From: Evansella caseinilytica
Lineage (GTDB): Bacteria; Bacillota; Bacilli; Bacillales; Salisediminibacteriaceae
NCBI RefSeq assembly: GCF_900107275.1
Contig: NZ_FNPI01000021.1
Location: 1-64,000, forward strand
DNA: 64,000 nt
Direction: 5' to 3'
The translations under genes were made by a program, and so were the position numbers. The notes under the pieces are model-generated. The model did not search any database, was not told the origin of the DNA, and saw nothing but the letters and a program-made list of their open reading frames with translations. Below are positions 16,469 through 24,947 of the stretch, piece after piece (the stretch's first letter is position 1; every line of letters starts with the position of its first letter).

Positions 16469-17617
16469 ATGATAAAAAAAATTGTTATTGCACCTGACTC
16501 ATTTAAAGAAAGCGTGACGGCAAAGGAAGCTGCAGAGGCAATCGAGCGGGGATTTCGTTCCGTATACAGCGATGCTATCGACGTGGATCTCATTCCAATG
16601 GCCGACGGCGGGGAAGGAACGACGCAGTCGCTGGCCGACGCCTTAAAAGGGGAGATTCATGAAAAAGTTGTCAGCGGTCCCCTTGGAACTCCGGTAAAGG
16701 CGGTGTTTGCCGTCTCTGGTGACAAAACAACGGCGGTCATTGAGATGGCCGAAGCATCCGGGCTCGGACTTGTACCGAAAGAAAAGCGCAACCCGTTGCT
16801 GACAACCACATACGGCACTGGTGAGTTAATCAAAGCCGCCTTGGATCTGGGCGTGTCCAAGATCATTCTCGGTATCGGAGGAAGTGCAACAAATGACGGC
16901 GGCGCCGGTATGATTGAAGCTTTGGGAGGAGGGCTGTATGAGGAAAACGGTAAGAAGCTTTCCCGCGGCGGTGCGGCTTTAAAAAAACTGGCGCAGCTCG
17001 ACTTGACCAACATGGATCCCCGGCTGAACGGTGTAGAAGTAATTGTTGCCTGCGATGTGAATAATCCGCTGCTTGGTCCCGATGGCGCCAGTGCTGTTTA
17101 CGGTCCGCAAAAGGGGGCAACGGATGCGATGGTTGCTGAACTGGATGAGGCGCTGAAGCACTACAATGAAGTGCTTGTCCAAGTGACAGGCAATGACGTG
17201 AAAGATGTGCCTGGTGCAGGTGCTGCCGGCGGTTTAGGGACCGGGTTAATGGCCTGTTTAGGAGCAAGGCTGGAGCGCGGAGTAGAAATTATTTTAAACG
17301 AAACGAGATTTCGAGAGCGAATTTCCGATGCTTCACTAGTCATTACCGGCGAAGGGAGAATGGACGGACAGACGATTCATGGCAAAACTCCGATCGGTGT
17401 TGCTAAAGCTGCCAAGGAAAACAATCTGCCGGTGATTGCTTTATGCGGTACATTGGGGAAAGGTCATGAAGCCGTGTTTGAACACGGAATTGATGCCGTT
17501 TTTTCTATTGTACCTGGGCCGTGCAATGTGGAAGAGGCAATCAAAAACGGTTCGGTTTATTTGGAATCACTGGCAGGAAATGTTGCCAAACTGTTAAAGA
17601 TGGGAGCAGTCCGGTGA
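16469..17617 (+). CDS. glxK: Glycerate kinase (GlxK/GarK family)
   Basis: Phosphorylates glycerate to phosphoglycerate with ATP (2-phosphoglycerate for most family members), feeding glycolysis. The 382 residues match the family length. Typical blocks are 'KIVIAPDSFKESVTAKEAAEAIERGF', 'PMADGGEGTTQSL', 'TTYGTGELIKAALDLGVSKIILGIGGSATNDGGAGMIEALG', 'VACDVNNPLLGPDGASAVYGPQKGA', 'PGAGAAGGLGTGLMA' and 'LVITGEGRMDGQTIHGKTPIGVAK'. GAGGAG at 16455-16460 favours the ATG at 16469 (8 nt) over 16463 (2 nt). It follows the permease stop by 14 bp, so both are co-transcribed under the cre-controlled promoter. Confidence 0.95.
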   Translation: MIKKIVIAPDSFKESVTAKEAAEAIERGFRSVYSDAIDVDLIPMADGGEGTTQSLADALKGEIHEKVVSGPLGTPVKAVFAVSGDKTTAVIEMAEASGLGLVPKEKRNPLLTTTYGTGELIKAALDLGVSKIILGIGGSATNDGGAGMIEALGGGLYEENGKKLSRGGAALKKLAQLDLTNMDPRLNGVEVIVACDVNNPLLGPDGASAVYGPQKGATDAMVAELDEALKHYNEVLVQVTGNDVKDVPGAGAAGGLGTGLMACLGARLERGVEIILNETRFRERISDASLVITGEGRMDGQTIHGKTPIGVAKAAKENNLPVIALCGTLGKGHEAVFEHGIDAVFSIVPGPCNVEEAIKNGSVYLESLAGNVAKLLKMGAVR

Positions 17618-17655
17618 GGGGCGTGGCGTATATAAGGTGCGCCCGTTTGAATTTT
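17618..17655 (+). terminator. Possible weak terminator after glycerate kinase
   Basis: GGGGCG (17618-17623) and CGCCC (17640-17644) can pair, and TTTGAATTTTTC follows. A second hairpin, GTTTGAG (17686-17692) with CTCAAAC (17714-17720) followed by TCGTTTT, lies 30 bp downstream. Either could end the transcript. Confidence 0.45.
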
Positions 17656-17744
17656 TCGCTTAGTGGATGATTGCAAGTGAATGGGGTTTGAGTATGGTTC
17701 AATATGACCTGTGCTCAAACTCGTTTTAGTTTTGAGGAGATTTG

Positions 17745-17862
17745 ATTACGGTTCACGCGATTGCGGTTCATATGGGTCGGACTCAGGCTCGCTCATACTC
17801 TCGAAATGAGTGCGGTCAAATTGATTACGGTTCGCGCGATTACGGTTCGGCTTCCCGGGCTT
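17745..17862 (+). repeat. Repeat family C, copy 2 (fullest copy)
   Basis: TTTGATTACGGTTCACGCGA at 17750, GGTCGGACTCAGGCTCGCTC at 17773, then a second TTGATTACGGTTCGCGCGAT at 17830. The GATTACGGTTC unit is thus present twice, around 80 bp apart, and again at 2.1 and 32.4 kb. Confidence 0.75.
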
Positions 17863-18131
17863 GAACCTCTCCTCAATCCTCCTGCAAAATTGATACCCCT
17901 AAAAATAATGTGCCGATTGCAGCAGGAATTTTCAATGGAATAAGCAAGCGAAGAATGCAACTTACTAAACTATCATATGACAGGCTGGATTACACAAAAT
18001 AAGTACTAAAAATAAGTCGGCCATTTATCACGAACTCCATTTTGAAGCCCGCCAGCGGGAATTGAAGATCCTTCCATATAATCTCTCAAATATTTTATAG
18101 AAATAAAATTTCATATAATCATTAATTATTA

Positions 18132-18160
18132 TTGATATTTAATTTCACAAGAGGTATAAT
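18132..18160 (+). promoter_or_regulatory. Sigma-A promoter of the MurNAc operon
   Basis: TTGATA at 18132-18137, a 17-bp spacer, and a perfect TATAAT at 18155-18160. Transcription should start near 18167, giving a leader of about 130 nt before murQ. Confidence 0.85.
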
Positions 18161-18173
18161 GAAGGTGCTTTGT

Positions 18174-18187
18174 TGTAAGGGTTTACA
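18174..18187 (+). promoter_or_regulatory. Near-cre operator in the MurNAc operon leader
   Basis: TGTAAGGGTTTACA has the cre arms TGTAA/TTACA with GG instead of the central CG. It lies 14 bp downstream of the -10, a position suited to road-block repression by CcpA. It could instead be a site for another regulator. Confidence 0.5.
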
Positions 18188-18209
18188 AAAAAGCGGTATC
18201 TTCGCAGCG

Positions 18210-18270
18210 TTTTTTAAAAAGGCAATGGTCGAAACTCCTGAGATGTCCTCCTTTTTGAACACACACTATA
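18210..18270 (+). repeat. Hybrid remnant of repeats A and B in the murQ leader
   Basis: TTTTTTAAAAAGGCAATGGT is a B-type left end, and GATGTCCTCCTTTTTGAACA is an A-type right end, only about 60 bp apart. It looks like a deletion product between one B and one A element. Confidence 0.65.
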
Positions 18271-18297
18271 ACACTATAAACAAAGAAGGGGAATGAA

Positions 18298-19191
18298 ATG
18301 AATTTAGAAAAATTGGCAACAGAGCAGCGCAATCAACGCACGATGAACCTTGATGAAATGAGTGTGCTTGAAGTTTTACAAACGATGAATAAAGAAGATC
18401 GGACGGTACCTGACGCGATTGCCAAAGTATTGCCGGTGATAGAAAAACTGGTCATACGGATAATCGCCGCTATGAAAAGCGGCGGGCGGCTGATCTATGC
18501 AGGAGCCGGAACAAGCGGCAGACTGGGTGTCCTTGATGCTGCGGAGTGTCCGCCGACATTTGGAGTTCCCCCCGGCCTTGTGATTGGTTTGATTGCCGGT
18601 GGACAGCGTGCATTTACCGAAGCAATTGAAGGTTCCGAAGATTCTATGGAAGCTGGAAAGCAAGATTTAGAGAATGTCAACTTAACGGCAAAAGATGTTG
18701 TCTTGGGGCTGGCGGCAAGCGGTCGGACACCGTATGTCATCGGTGCTTTACAGTATGCAGAAAAACTAGGGGCTGCAACAGCGAGCTTAGCCTGCAACGA
18801 AAACGCTGCGATCAGCAAGCACGCACAATTTCCGCTGGAAATCGTCACCGGACCCGAGGTGTTAACGGGATCGACGCGGTTAAAAGCTGGAACAGCACAA
18901 AAGCTCGTCCTAAATATGATTTCAACCACAGTCATGATTGGTCTCGGTAAAGTTTATCAAAATCTGATGGTGGATGTGCAACCGACGAATGAAAAGCTAT
19001 TTCATCGTGCAAAAGGCATTATCCGTCAGGCAACCGGCGTTGACGAGTCTGCGGCTGCTTCGTATTTTGAACAGGCTAACGGCAACGTAAAAGCTGCCAT
19101 CATCATGATTTTAACGGGCATGAGTCATGAAGAAGCACTGGTACGTCTGGAAAAATCAGAAGGATTTGTTCGTAATGCTGTAAAAAAATAA
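18298..19191 (+). CDS. murQ: N-acetylmuramic acid 6-phosphate etherase
   Basis: Cleaves the lactyl ether of MurNAc-6-P, giving GlcNAc-6-P and D-lactate, in peptidoglycan recycling. 297 residues, the family length. The SIS-fold core is 'GGRLIYAGAGTSGRLGVLDAAECPPTFGVPPGLVIGLIAGGQRAFTEAIEGSEDS', carrying the conserved Glu of 'DAAECPPTF', followed by 'DVVLGLAASGRTPYVIGAL', 'NENAAISKHAQFPLEIVTGPEVLTGSTRLKAGTAQKLVLNMISTTVMIGLGKVY' and the C-terminal 'ATGVDESAAASYFEQANGNVKAAIIMIL'. GAAGGGGAA precedes the ATG. It is the first gene of a four-gene operon for MurNAc use. Confidence 0.97.
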   Translation: MNLEKLATEQRNQRTMNLDEMSVLEVLQTMNKEDRTVPDAIAKVLPVIEKLVIRIIAAMKSGGRLIYAGAGTSGRLGVLDAAECPPTFGVPPGLVIGLIAGGQRAFTEAIEGSEDSMEAGKQDLENVNLTAKDVVLGLAASGRTPYVIGALQYAEKLGAATASLACNENAAISKHAQFPLEIVTGPEVLTGSTRLKAGTAQKLVLNMISTTVMIGLGKVYQNLMVDVQPTNEKLFHRAKGIIRQATGVDESAAASYFEQANGNVKAAIIMILTGMSHEEALVRLEKSEGFVRNAVKK

Positions 19192-19211
19192 GTGTCAAAG
19201 GGTGAGGAATA

Positions 19212-20576
19212 ATGAAGAAAGAAACGAAGCTGGCTCAGTCCATCATTGAAAAAGTGGGGGGGAAACAAAATATTGTTCAGCTCAATCGCTGTATGACGCG
19301 TGTACGATTAACCTTGAAGAATGATGAGCTTGTACAAGGGAATGAATTGCGTCAGGTGGATGGAGTCATGGGTGTTATTGAAGACGAGACGTTGCAAATT
19401 GTTGTTGGTCCGGGAACAGTCAACCTTGTGACAGATGAAATGAGCCGCCTCACAGGATTGAAGATCGGCGAAGTGGCGGGCGATGCAGCGGCGACAGCAA
19501 CCGATGTGAAGGCTGCGATCAAGAAGAAAAATAATACATCCTTCAAAAATCTTCTTCGTAAAATCGGCAATATTTTTATTCCGTTAATCCCTGCACTTGT
19601 AGCCTCAGGAATCATTAATGGAATTGCCAACTATGCCAAAAACGCCGGTGCAGATCCGACGGCGACGTGGTTAAGCATCCTTCTTTTAATCGGTGGCGGG
19701 GTGTTTGCGTATTTGGGGGTGCTTGTCGGCTGGAATACCGCCAAAGAATTCGACGGCACTCCGGCGCTTGGAGCAATAGCAGGCATTCTTATCATTAATC
19801 CTGGACTGGCGGATATCACGCTGTTTGGGGAAGCACTCGTGCCTGGAAGGGGCGGTTTGTTTGCCGTGATGTTTGCCGCCTGGTTAATGGCCGTCGTTGA
19901 GCGTACGATCCGAAAAGGGGTGCCAAGCGCAGTGGATATTATTGTGACCCCGCTGATAACCGTTCTTATCGTCGGTTTTGCGACAATCTTTCTCGTCCAG
20001 CCGGTGGGAGGTTTGCTGGCGGAAGGGATTACTTCCGGGATTAATGCCGTTTTGGATGTCGGCGGCGTCATTGCCGGGGCAGTGTTGGCAGGGTTCTTTC
20101 TGCCGCTGGTCATGGTCGGACTCCACCATGGTCTGACACCGATTCACCTCGAGTTTATTAACAGCACAGGTGTTACTCCGATCTTAACGATTTTGGCAAT
20201 GGCAGGCGGCGGACAGGTGGGAGCGGCAATGGCGGTCTATGTAAAAACACGCAGTAAAAAGCTCCGCAATACGATTAAGGGTGCATTGCCCGTGGGCTTT
20301 CTTGGCATCGGTGAACCATTGCTGTACGGTGTCACGCTTCCTCTTGGTCGTCCGTTTATCACAGCATGTATGGGAGCGGCCGTTGGCGGCGCATTTCAAG
20401 CGCTGATGAAAACAGCTGCAACAGGAATCGGTGTATCGGGCTTGTCGCTGACCCCGCTTATTGCCGATAATCGCTTTTTATATTATATCGGCGGTCTTGT
20501 CATTGCCTATACATTCGGATTTATTTTTACCTATGCCTTTGGTTTTAAGGAAGAGATGGCTGATAACTTAGAGTAG
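19212..20576 (+). CDS. murP: PTS EIIBC permease for N-acetylmuramic acid (MurP-type)
   Basis: Imports and phosphorylates a sugar. Residues 1-90 are a glucose-superfamily EIIB domain with the phosphorylated Cys27 in 'LNRCMTRVRLTL'; about 110-450 are a membrane EIIC domain with 10 helices ('IFIPLIPALVASGIINGIANY', 'GGGVFAYLGVLVGWNTAKEF', 'GLHHGLTPIHLEFINSTG', 'LPVGFLGIGEPLLYGV', the 'GEPLLYGV' motif typical of EIIC). No EIIA domain is present, so the glucose-type EIIA (Crr/PtsG) must act in trans, as for B. subtilis MurP. It starts 20 bp behind murQ and before mupG, which fixes the substrate as MurNAc or a MurNAc-GlcNAc disaccharide. Confidence 0.93.
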   Translation: MKKETKLAQSIIEKVGGKQNIVQLNRCMTRVRLTLKNDELVQGNELRQVDGVMGVIEDETLQIVVGPGTVNLVTDEMSRLTGLKIGEVAGDAAATATDVKAAIKKKNNTSFKNLLRKIGNIFIPLIPALVASGIINGIANYAKNAGADPTATWLSILLLIGGGVFAYLGVLVGWNTAKEFDGTPALGAIAGILIINPGLADITLFGEALVPGRGGLFAVMFAAWLMAVVERTIRKGVPSAVDIIVTPLITVLIVGFATIFLVQPVGGLLAEGITSGINAVLDVGGVIAGAVLAGFFLPLVMVGLHHGLTPIHLEFINSTGVTPILTILAMAGGGQVGAAMAVYVKTRSKKLRNTIKGALPVGFLGIGEPLLYGVTLPLGRPFITACMGAAVGGAFQALMKTAATGIGVSGLSLTPLIADNRFLYYIGGLVIAYTFGFIFTYAFGFKEEMADNLE

Positions 20577-20607
20577 CAAAAAAACAAGGAGAATGGCGGG
20601 ATAAACG

Positions 20608-21687
20608 ATGCCTGGATTTGCTGTTTATTTGGGACAACAGTCAATGGAGCAGACAGAAAAGTATGTAAAAAAAATGTATGATGCAGGCTTTCGCACCATG
20701 TTCACGTCTTTGCACATACCGGAGGATGATCCTTCTTTATACGCGGCGGAGCTGAAGCAATTGGGAGCACTGGCAATAGAGCACGGGATGGAATTAATGG
20801 CCGACATCTCGCCCGCCTCCTGGCAGCACCTCGGGTTAACGCTGGAAAAAGCGGGGGAGTTAACGAGGTGGGGAGTAACCGGGATTCGGGTTGATTACGG
20901 GTTTTCACCGGCGCAAATTGCCTTGCTCTCGGAGGAAATAACGGTTGCCCTGAATGCAAGCACAATGGATGAAACATTTTTACAACAACTGCTGAATGCA
21001 GGACTGTCCATTGACCGAACGGAAGCGTGGCACAATTTCTATCCGCGGCCGGAAACTGGGCTGGATGAGCGTTGGATGAGAGACAGAAATCGTCGCCTTC
21101 AGGAGCTGGGGTTGACGGTAATGGCATTTATACCGGGAGATCAACAACTGCGGGGGCCGCTTGCTCATGGGCTGCCCACAGTGGAAAAACATCGCGGACA
21201 ATCGGTGTTTGCTGCGTTTTTGGAGATGACAAATGAATTTTATGTTGATAAAGTATGTATTGGTGACCGAAGTATTCAGGATGCAACTTGGCAGCAGTTT
21301 ATGGTATATCAGGAGAATACAATACTGATTCATTGCGATCAGCTTTTGCTGACAGCGGAGGAGGAACGCCTCTTGTGTCAGAAGCATCGCAGCCGGATGG
21401 ACCCGTCACGCGATGTCATCCGTTCGGAAACGTCTCGCTTATACGCACAAAAGGGCAAAGCAGATATCAGCCCGCGCAATCAATTGCCGCGGCCGAGAGG
21501 AACGATTACTGTTGACAACAATCTTTATGAACGGTACACAGGCGAGCTACAGGTAGCGCTGAAAGATTTGCCAGCGGATAAAAAAGTCAATGTCCTCGGA
21601 CGGGTAATCGACCGGGATTTGCCGCTGTTGCCGATGGTTCGGCCGGGGCAGTCATTCCTGTTTATTTGTTCGGCCGCAAAAACGTGA
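20608..21687 (+). CDS. mupG: MupG-type 6-phospho-N-acetylmuramidase (DUF871)
   Basis: Hydrolyses MurNAc-6P-GlcNAc, imported by MurP, into MurNAc-6P and GlcNAc in the recycling route described in Staphylococcus aureus. 359 residues, all DUF871: the TIM-barrel half is 'GFAVYLGQQSMEQTEKYVKKMYDAGFRTMFTSLHIPEDDPSLY', 'MELMADISPASWQHLGL', 'WGVTGIRVDYGFSPAQIA', 'AWHNFYPRPETGLDERWMRDRNRRLQELGLTVMAFIPG' and 'RGPLAHGLPTVEKHRG'; the small C-terminal domain is 'ISPRNQLPRPRGTITVDNNLYERYTGELQVAL'. Together with murQ, murP and murR this reproduces the S. aureus mupG-murQ-murP-murR gene set in another order. The purine stretch GGCGGG lies 8 nt before the ATG. Confidence 0.93.
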   Translation: MPGFAVYLGQQSMEQTEKYVKKMYDAGFRTMFTSLHIPEDDPSLYAAELKQLGALAIEHGMELMADISPASWQHLGLTLEKAGELTRWGVTGIRVDYGFSPAQIALLSEEITVALNASTMDETFLQQLLNAGLSIDRTEAWHNFYPRPETGLDERWMRDRNRRLQELGLTVMAFIPGDQQLRGPLAHGLPTVEKHRGQSVFAAFLEMTNEFYVDKVCIGDRSIQDATWQQFMVYQENTILIHCDQLLLTAEEERLLCQKHRSRMDPSRDVIRSETSRLYAQKGKADISPRNQLPRPRGTITVDNNLYERYTGELQVALKDLPADKKVNVLGRVIDRDLPLLPMVRPGQSFLFICSAAKT

Positions 21688-21699
21688 GAGGAGCATTCT

Positions 21700-22551
21700 A
21701 TGTCGACATTTTCAATACTGAAACAGATCGAACGGCAAATGGACCGGTTTACAGATGCGGAAAAAACGGTGGCTGACTATGTGACGGAAAATGCCGGGCG
21801 CGTGACGCAGATGAGCACGAAAGAGTTAGCGGCAGCCTGCGGCGGAAGCGAGGCGGCGATTATTCGCTTTTGCAAGCGCCTCGGCATTCAAAGCTTTAAA
21901 ACGTTAAAAATAGAGCTGGCAAAAGACATATCAGCAAACAATGACATGGTACCTGATTCACCCCTGCAATTTGATGATGATGCAAGCACGATCATTCAAA
22001 AAGTCATGTTTAATACGATCCAAGCGCTCCATAACACGGAAAAAATTGTCTCCGTCCCGTCGTTTACAGGGGCGGTGGAGGCGTTAAGCAAGGCAGAGCG
22101 TGTATATCTGTACGGGGTGGGAGGGTCCGCCGTCGTTGCCGAAGATTTTAAGCAGAAGCTGCTGCGGATCGGCGTTTCTGCTTTTCAATCCGCGGATAAT
22201 CATCTGCAAATGATGATGGTAGCTAATGCGGCAAAGCACGATACGGTGTTTCTTATTTCCACTTCCGGAAAAACAAAAGAAATCATCGATGTCCTGTCGG
22301 TTGCGAAAGAAAGGGAAGTCCGCACGATTTTGCTGACGCAGCATGCCGCATCTCCCGCCCGCCGTCTGGCTGATATTGTGTTGACAATGTCGGAAGAGGA
22401 GCAAAATTTGCGGATTGGGACAATGACAGCGCGGATCGCACAGCTCGCGATCATCGATGCCCTTTTCATTGCCATCTGCTCCACGCTGGGGCAGGGAATT
22501 TACGAGCGAATCATTCATACCCATGAGGCTGTTCAACGGAGAAAATCTTGA
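21700..22551 (+). CDS. murR: RpiR-family regulator of the MurNAc operon
   Basis: 283 residues. The N-terminal RpiR HTH (about 1-77) is 'QIERQMDRFTDAEKTVADYVTENAGRVTQMSTKELAAACGGSEAAIIRFCKRLGIQSFKTLKIELAKD'. The C-terminal SIS domain (about 125-260) is 'AERVYLYGVGGSAVVAEDFKQKLLRIG', 'DTVFLISTSGKTKEIIDVLSVAKEREVRTILLTQ', and binds a phosphosugar. MurR of this type senses MurNAc-6P. It is the last gene of the operon, 12 bp behind mupG, so it is probably autoregulated with it. RBS GAGAGGAG precedes the ATG. Confidence 0.92.
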   Translation: MSTFSILKQIERQMDRFTDAEKTVADYVTENAGRVTQMSTKELAAACGGSEAAIIRFCKRLGIQSFKTLKIELAKDISANNDMVPDSPLQFDDDASTIIQKVMFNTIQALHNTEKIVSVPSFTGAVEALSKAERVYLYGVGGSAVVAEDFKQKLLRIGVSAFQSADNHLQMMMVANAAKHDTVFLISTSGKTKEIIDVLSVAKEREVRTILLTQHAASPARRLADIVLTMSEEEQNLRIGTMTARIAQLAIIDALFIAICSTLGQGIYERIIHTHEAVQRRKS

Positions 22552-22950
22552 GAAATTGGCGATTTGAATACCCATCTTTTCGTTTTGGATATTTAGTGTT
22601 TTAAGTGAAGCTGGGTATTGATCTTATTATCAATCGCAATACTTGATTGATACGGGGAGATTGGCAATGCTATGAAAACACTGCAAGTTATAAATACACA
22701 AAAAATAATTTCATTTTTATCTTCCTTTTTTAACCGCATATTTTGTGTAAGCTCTATAACCATTCTGTATTTGAGAAAAGCAGGAGAAGGCGAAATGTTG
22801 TGATCAGTTTTTTTCAGAATAAAACTCCCACCTGCGGCTCTGTACAACATGAGACTGCACATTGCATTGGGCGGGGAGTCAAGCCAAGCCAAGTCAAGTA
22901 ATCATGGTGCGGGTGTTGCCAAAAATGATGGCGGTACAACTTTTTAAAAA
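22552..22950. other. Intergenic region after the MurNAc operon
   Basis: No gene is supported. AATACCCATC near 22567 and GCTGGGTATT near 22611 could form a long-loop hairpin ending the operon, but no T-run follows. Confidence 0.4.
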
Positions 22951-23104
22951 GGAAGTTCAAATGTGTGGGAAACAGCGCCTGCGAATCTCAACGTTGGCGT
23001 TGTCTCTGTGCTGTTTACATACGTCTCTATGTGCGCTGCGCTGCTTAATCCTGACGTGCCTCGACCTTCTTGCCGCTGTGATGTCCTCCTTTTTGAAGAC
23101 ACCT
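22951..23104 (+). repeat. Repeat family A, copy A3
   Basis: GGAAGTTCAAATGTGTGGGA, AACAGCGCCTGCGAATCTCA, GTTGTCTCTGTGCTGTTTAC, GTGCCTCGACCTTCTTGCCG, and the end TGTCCTCCTTTTTGAAGACA. Its order matches the two inverted copies at 37.9-38.2 kb. Confidence 0.85.
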
Positions 23105-23362
23105 TTACGAATGTTTTTCCAGTTTATCATATACATCCAGTTCTACTTCCTTACTGATTTCGGAAGGATATGTATCAAGCGCTCTTGCCAAATGGTATAG
23201 CACGTTATACGTCGGATTCCGCTTTCCCGTTTCGATTTCACTTATATAGCTGACATCGATATCAGCCAGTTCAGCTAATGTTTCCTGCTTCATTCCTTTA
23301 CTCACTCTTCGCAATCGGATAATTTTTCCCAAACTGAAGTTTAAAACAGGTTTTGTATTCAA
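23105..23362 (-). CDS. Small XRE-family HTH regulator
   Basis: 85 residues, almost only a helix-turn-helix: 'LGKIIRLRRVSKGMKQETLAELADIDVSYISEIETGKRNPTYNVLYHLARALDTYPSEI'. The start is a TTG at 23362 with AGGAG 11 nt upstream; no ATG fits. There is no sensor domain, so it is a SinR/Xre-like DNA-binding protein of unknown targets. Its last codons abut a repeat A element (A3), so the element may have reshaped the 3' end. Confidence 0.85.
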   Translation of the reverse strand: MNTKPVLNFSLGKIIRLRRVSKGMKQETLAELADIDVSYISEIETGKRNPTYNVLYHLARALDTYPSEISKEVELDVYDKLEKHS

Positions 23363-23399
23363 TTGTTAAATAACTCCTTTTTTATCACTATTATGAAAT

Positions 23400-23827
23400 T
23401 TTTCGGAGGAACAGTAAATTGATTATAGTCTAAGAAAAGGGAAAAATTCCATCTTGAAGTGACGTTTTTTTGAAAAAGGCAAGTAAAGAGGAGATTCCAA
23501 AAGGTTAATTAGCAATTTCCAGGCACTTTCGCGGACAATCCTCAGCGGAATTCGTCCAATCTCGAGATTAAGCACAGCGGCTCCCTCGGAACGTACACTT
23601 ACAGTGGCTGTTCAACAGACCTTCATCTCATCGTTGCATTTTCTTCCACTGCTTACGTGCGTGTTGTATGCGTTATCTGCTTGCTCCTGCCAGCGCCACT
23701 CTTCTTATTGCTGGCATTTTTGAACACGCACTTGTAGTAATTTTACCGGATGTTATTTAAAATAGGTATAGTCAGTAAAGCGCTTTTCAAGTATTCTTAA
23801 ATTATCATTATTTGGAGGGGAATCTCA
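23400..23827. other. Intergenic region, possibly decayed repeat
   Basis: About 430 bp. From 23495 to 23735 it has the look of a heavily decayed A/B element (TTCCAAAAGG at the left, GGCATTTTTGAACACGCACT at the right), but similarity is low. No gene supported. Confidence 0.35.
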
Positions 23828-24272
23828 ATGGAGAAGAAGGGAAAAAAATAAGCTGTACATTGGTATCGGCCTCGCTTTTTTTGGCGTTGTCGGCATCTTT
23901 GCCTCTTTTTCCACGTTTGCTGAGGAAGGGTTTCTGAGCGGAATGATTTCATTAGTCATTGCGGTTTGTTTTGCCGCGGGCGGAGCTTATCTCGTTATTA
24001 ATTATCTTGATACAATCAAAAAGCAAAAACAAGAGTTGGTTGAACGGATCGTACTTCGAGTTGCCCAAGTGCATGGCGGGATTATCAGCATTACCGAATT
24101 GGCGGCGGCAAGCGAAATGACGATTAGTGAAGCAGAGGAAGTGTTAGAGAATTTTTCGAGAAGAGGGGTGGCTGTGAGAAAGCTGGCAGGAAACGGCGCC
24201 GCAGTTTATCAATTCAGCACACTTCTTTCAGCGGAAGAAAAGAAACAGGCAAAATCGATTTATGAACTTTAA
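23828..24272 (+). pseudogene. Small membrane/winged-helix-like protein with a frameshift at an A7 run
   Basis: The ATG at 23828, behind GGAGGGG, opens a frame that stops after 7 codons at GGGAAAAAAATAAG. Skipping one A of the run (23842-23848) gives a continuous protein of about 147 residues: MEKKGKNKLYIGIGLAFFG, two hydrophobic helices (about 9-28 and 39-58), a basic linker and a C-terminal helical domain 'RIVLRVAQVHGGIISITELAAASEMTISEAEEVLENFSRRGVAVRKLAGNGAAVYQF...KKQAKSIYEL'. The C-terminal half is nearly identical to the next gene. The part after the shift shows no other damage, so the mutation is recent, is a sequencing error, or is bypassed by slippage. An internal ATG at 23943 could give a shortened form. 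Function unknown. Confidence 0.75.
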
Positions 24273-24303
24273 TTGAACAGTATCATTCTTCTAGTGTGTG
24301 CAG

Positions 24304-24332
24304 GCTGTGTGTTTCTCAACTCACAGCTGTTT
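24304..24332 (+). terminator. Hairpin between the tandem paralogs
   Basis: GCTGTG (24304-24309) pairs with CACAGC (24322-24327), then TGTTTATG. It corresponds to the stronger hairpin behind the second paralog, so it was duplicated with the gene. Confidence 0.45.
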
Positions 24333-24465
24333 ATGTACGGACGGAGGCTCGCCTTCTCTCGGTAAAAACGGATTTGTACACTTAAAAGGTGGATGTTCCG
24401 ATTAATGTGCGGCGATGAATATATAAGCAGCAATCTTAAGTTATTGTAATATGGAGGAATAGTAC

Positions 24466-24915
24466 ATGAAGTCAAGGCAGTATATGGTGAAACTAATCAT
24501 CGGTATCGCACTTGTTATGTTTTTTGGATTTCCTGGTTTACTAGGTGTTTTGGTAGCAATTGCAATCAAGGAAATGATGTTAGTAATCATTATGATTGTT
24601 TTTATGCTTCCGTTCTTGGGAGTCGGCATTTATATGATTCGTTCTTCTATAAAAAAAATGAAAGAGCAAAAAGCAGCAGCTGTTGAACGTACCGTCCTTC
24701 AAGTTGCCCAAGAACACGGCGGAATCATCAGCATCACGGAATTGGCGGCGGCAAGCGAAATGACGATTAGTGAGGCAGAGGAAGTGTTAGAGGAGCTTAC
24801 AAGGAAGGGAGCCGCTATCAGAAGGCTGGTAGACAGCGGCGCCACAGTCTATCATTTCAACACCTTTTTATCTTCAGATGAAAAGAAACAAGCAAAATCG
24901 ATTTATGAACTTTAA
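24466..24915 (+). CDS. Small membrane protein with a winged-helix-like C-terminal domain (tandem paralog)
   Basis: 149 residues. Two hydrophobic helices (about 9-30 and 36-58) are followed by a basic linker 'RSSIKKMKEQKAAAVERTVLQVAQEHGG' and a conserved domain 'IISITELAAASEMTISEAEEVLEELTRKGAAIRRLVDSGATVYHFN'. 'ITELAAASEMTISEAEEVLEELTRKGAAI' reads like a winged-helix HTH, with helix, recognition helix and a following beta wing, fixed to the membrane. The preceding frameshifted gene shares this domain almost word for word at DNA level, including identical ends 'KKQAKSIYEL', so the two arose by tandem duplication. GGAGG lies 9-10 nt before the ATG. The role is unknown. Confidence 0.75.
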   Translation: MKSRQYMVKLIIGIALVMFFGFPGLLGVLVAIAIKEMMLVIIMIVFMLPFLGVGIYMIRSSIKKMKEQKAAAVERTVLQVAQEHGGIISITELAAASEMTISEAEEVLEELTRKGAAIRRLVDSGATVYHFNTFLSSDEKKQAKSIYEL

Positions 24916-24947
24916 TCGTATTTTCACAGATTTTCCTTGATGTGCAC

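Larger units (their letters stand above)
17618..18131. other. Intergenic region with hairpins and a repeat C copy
   Basis: About 510 bp without a gene, holding two terminator-like hairpins on the left and repeat family C in the middle. The right part is AT-rich and leads into the murQ promoter. Confidence 0.5.
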
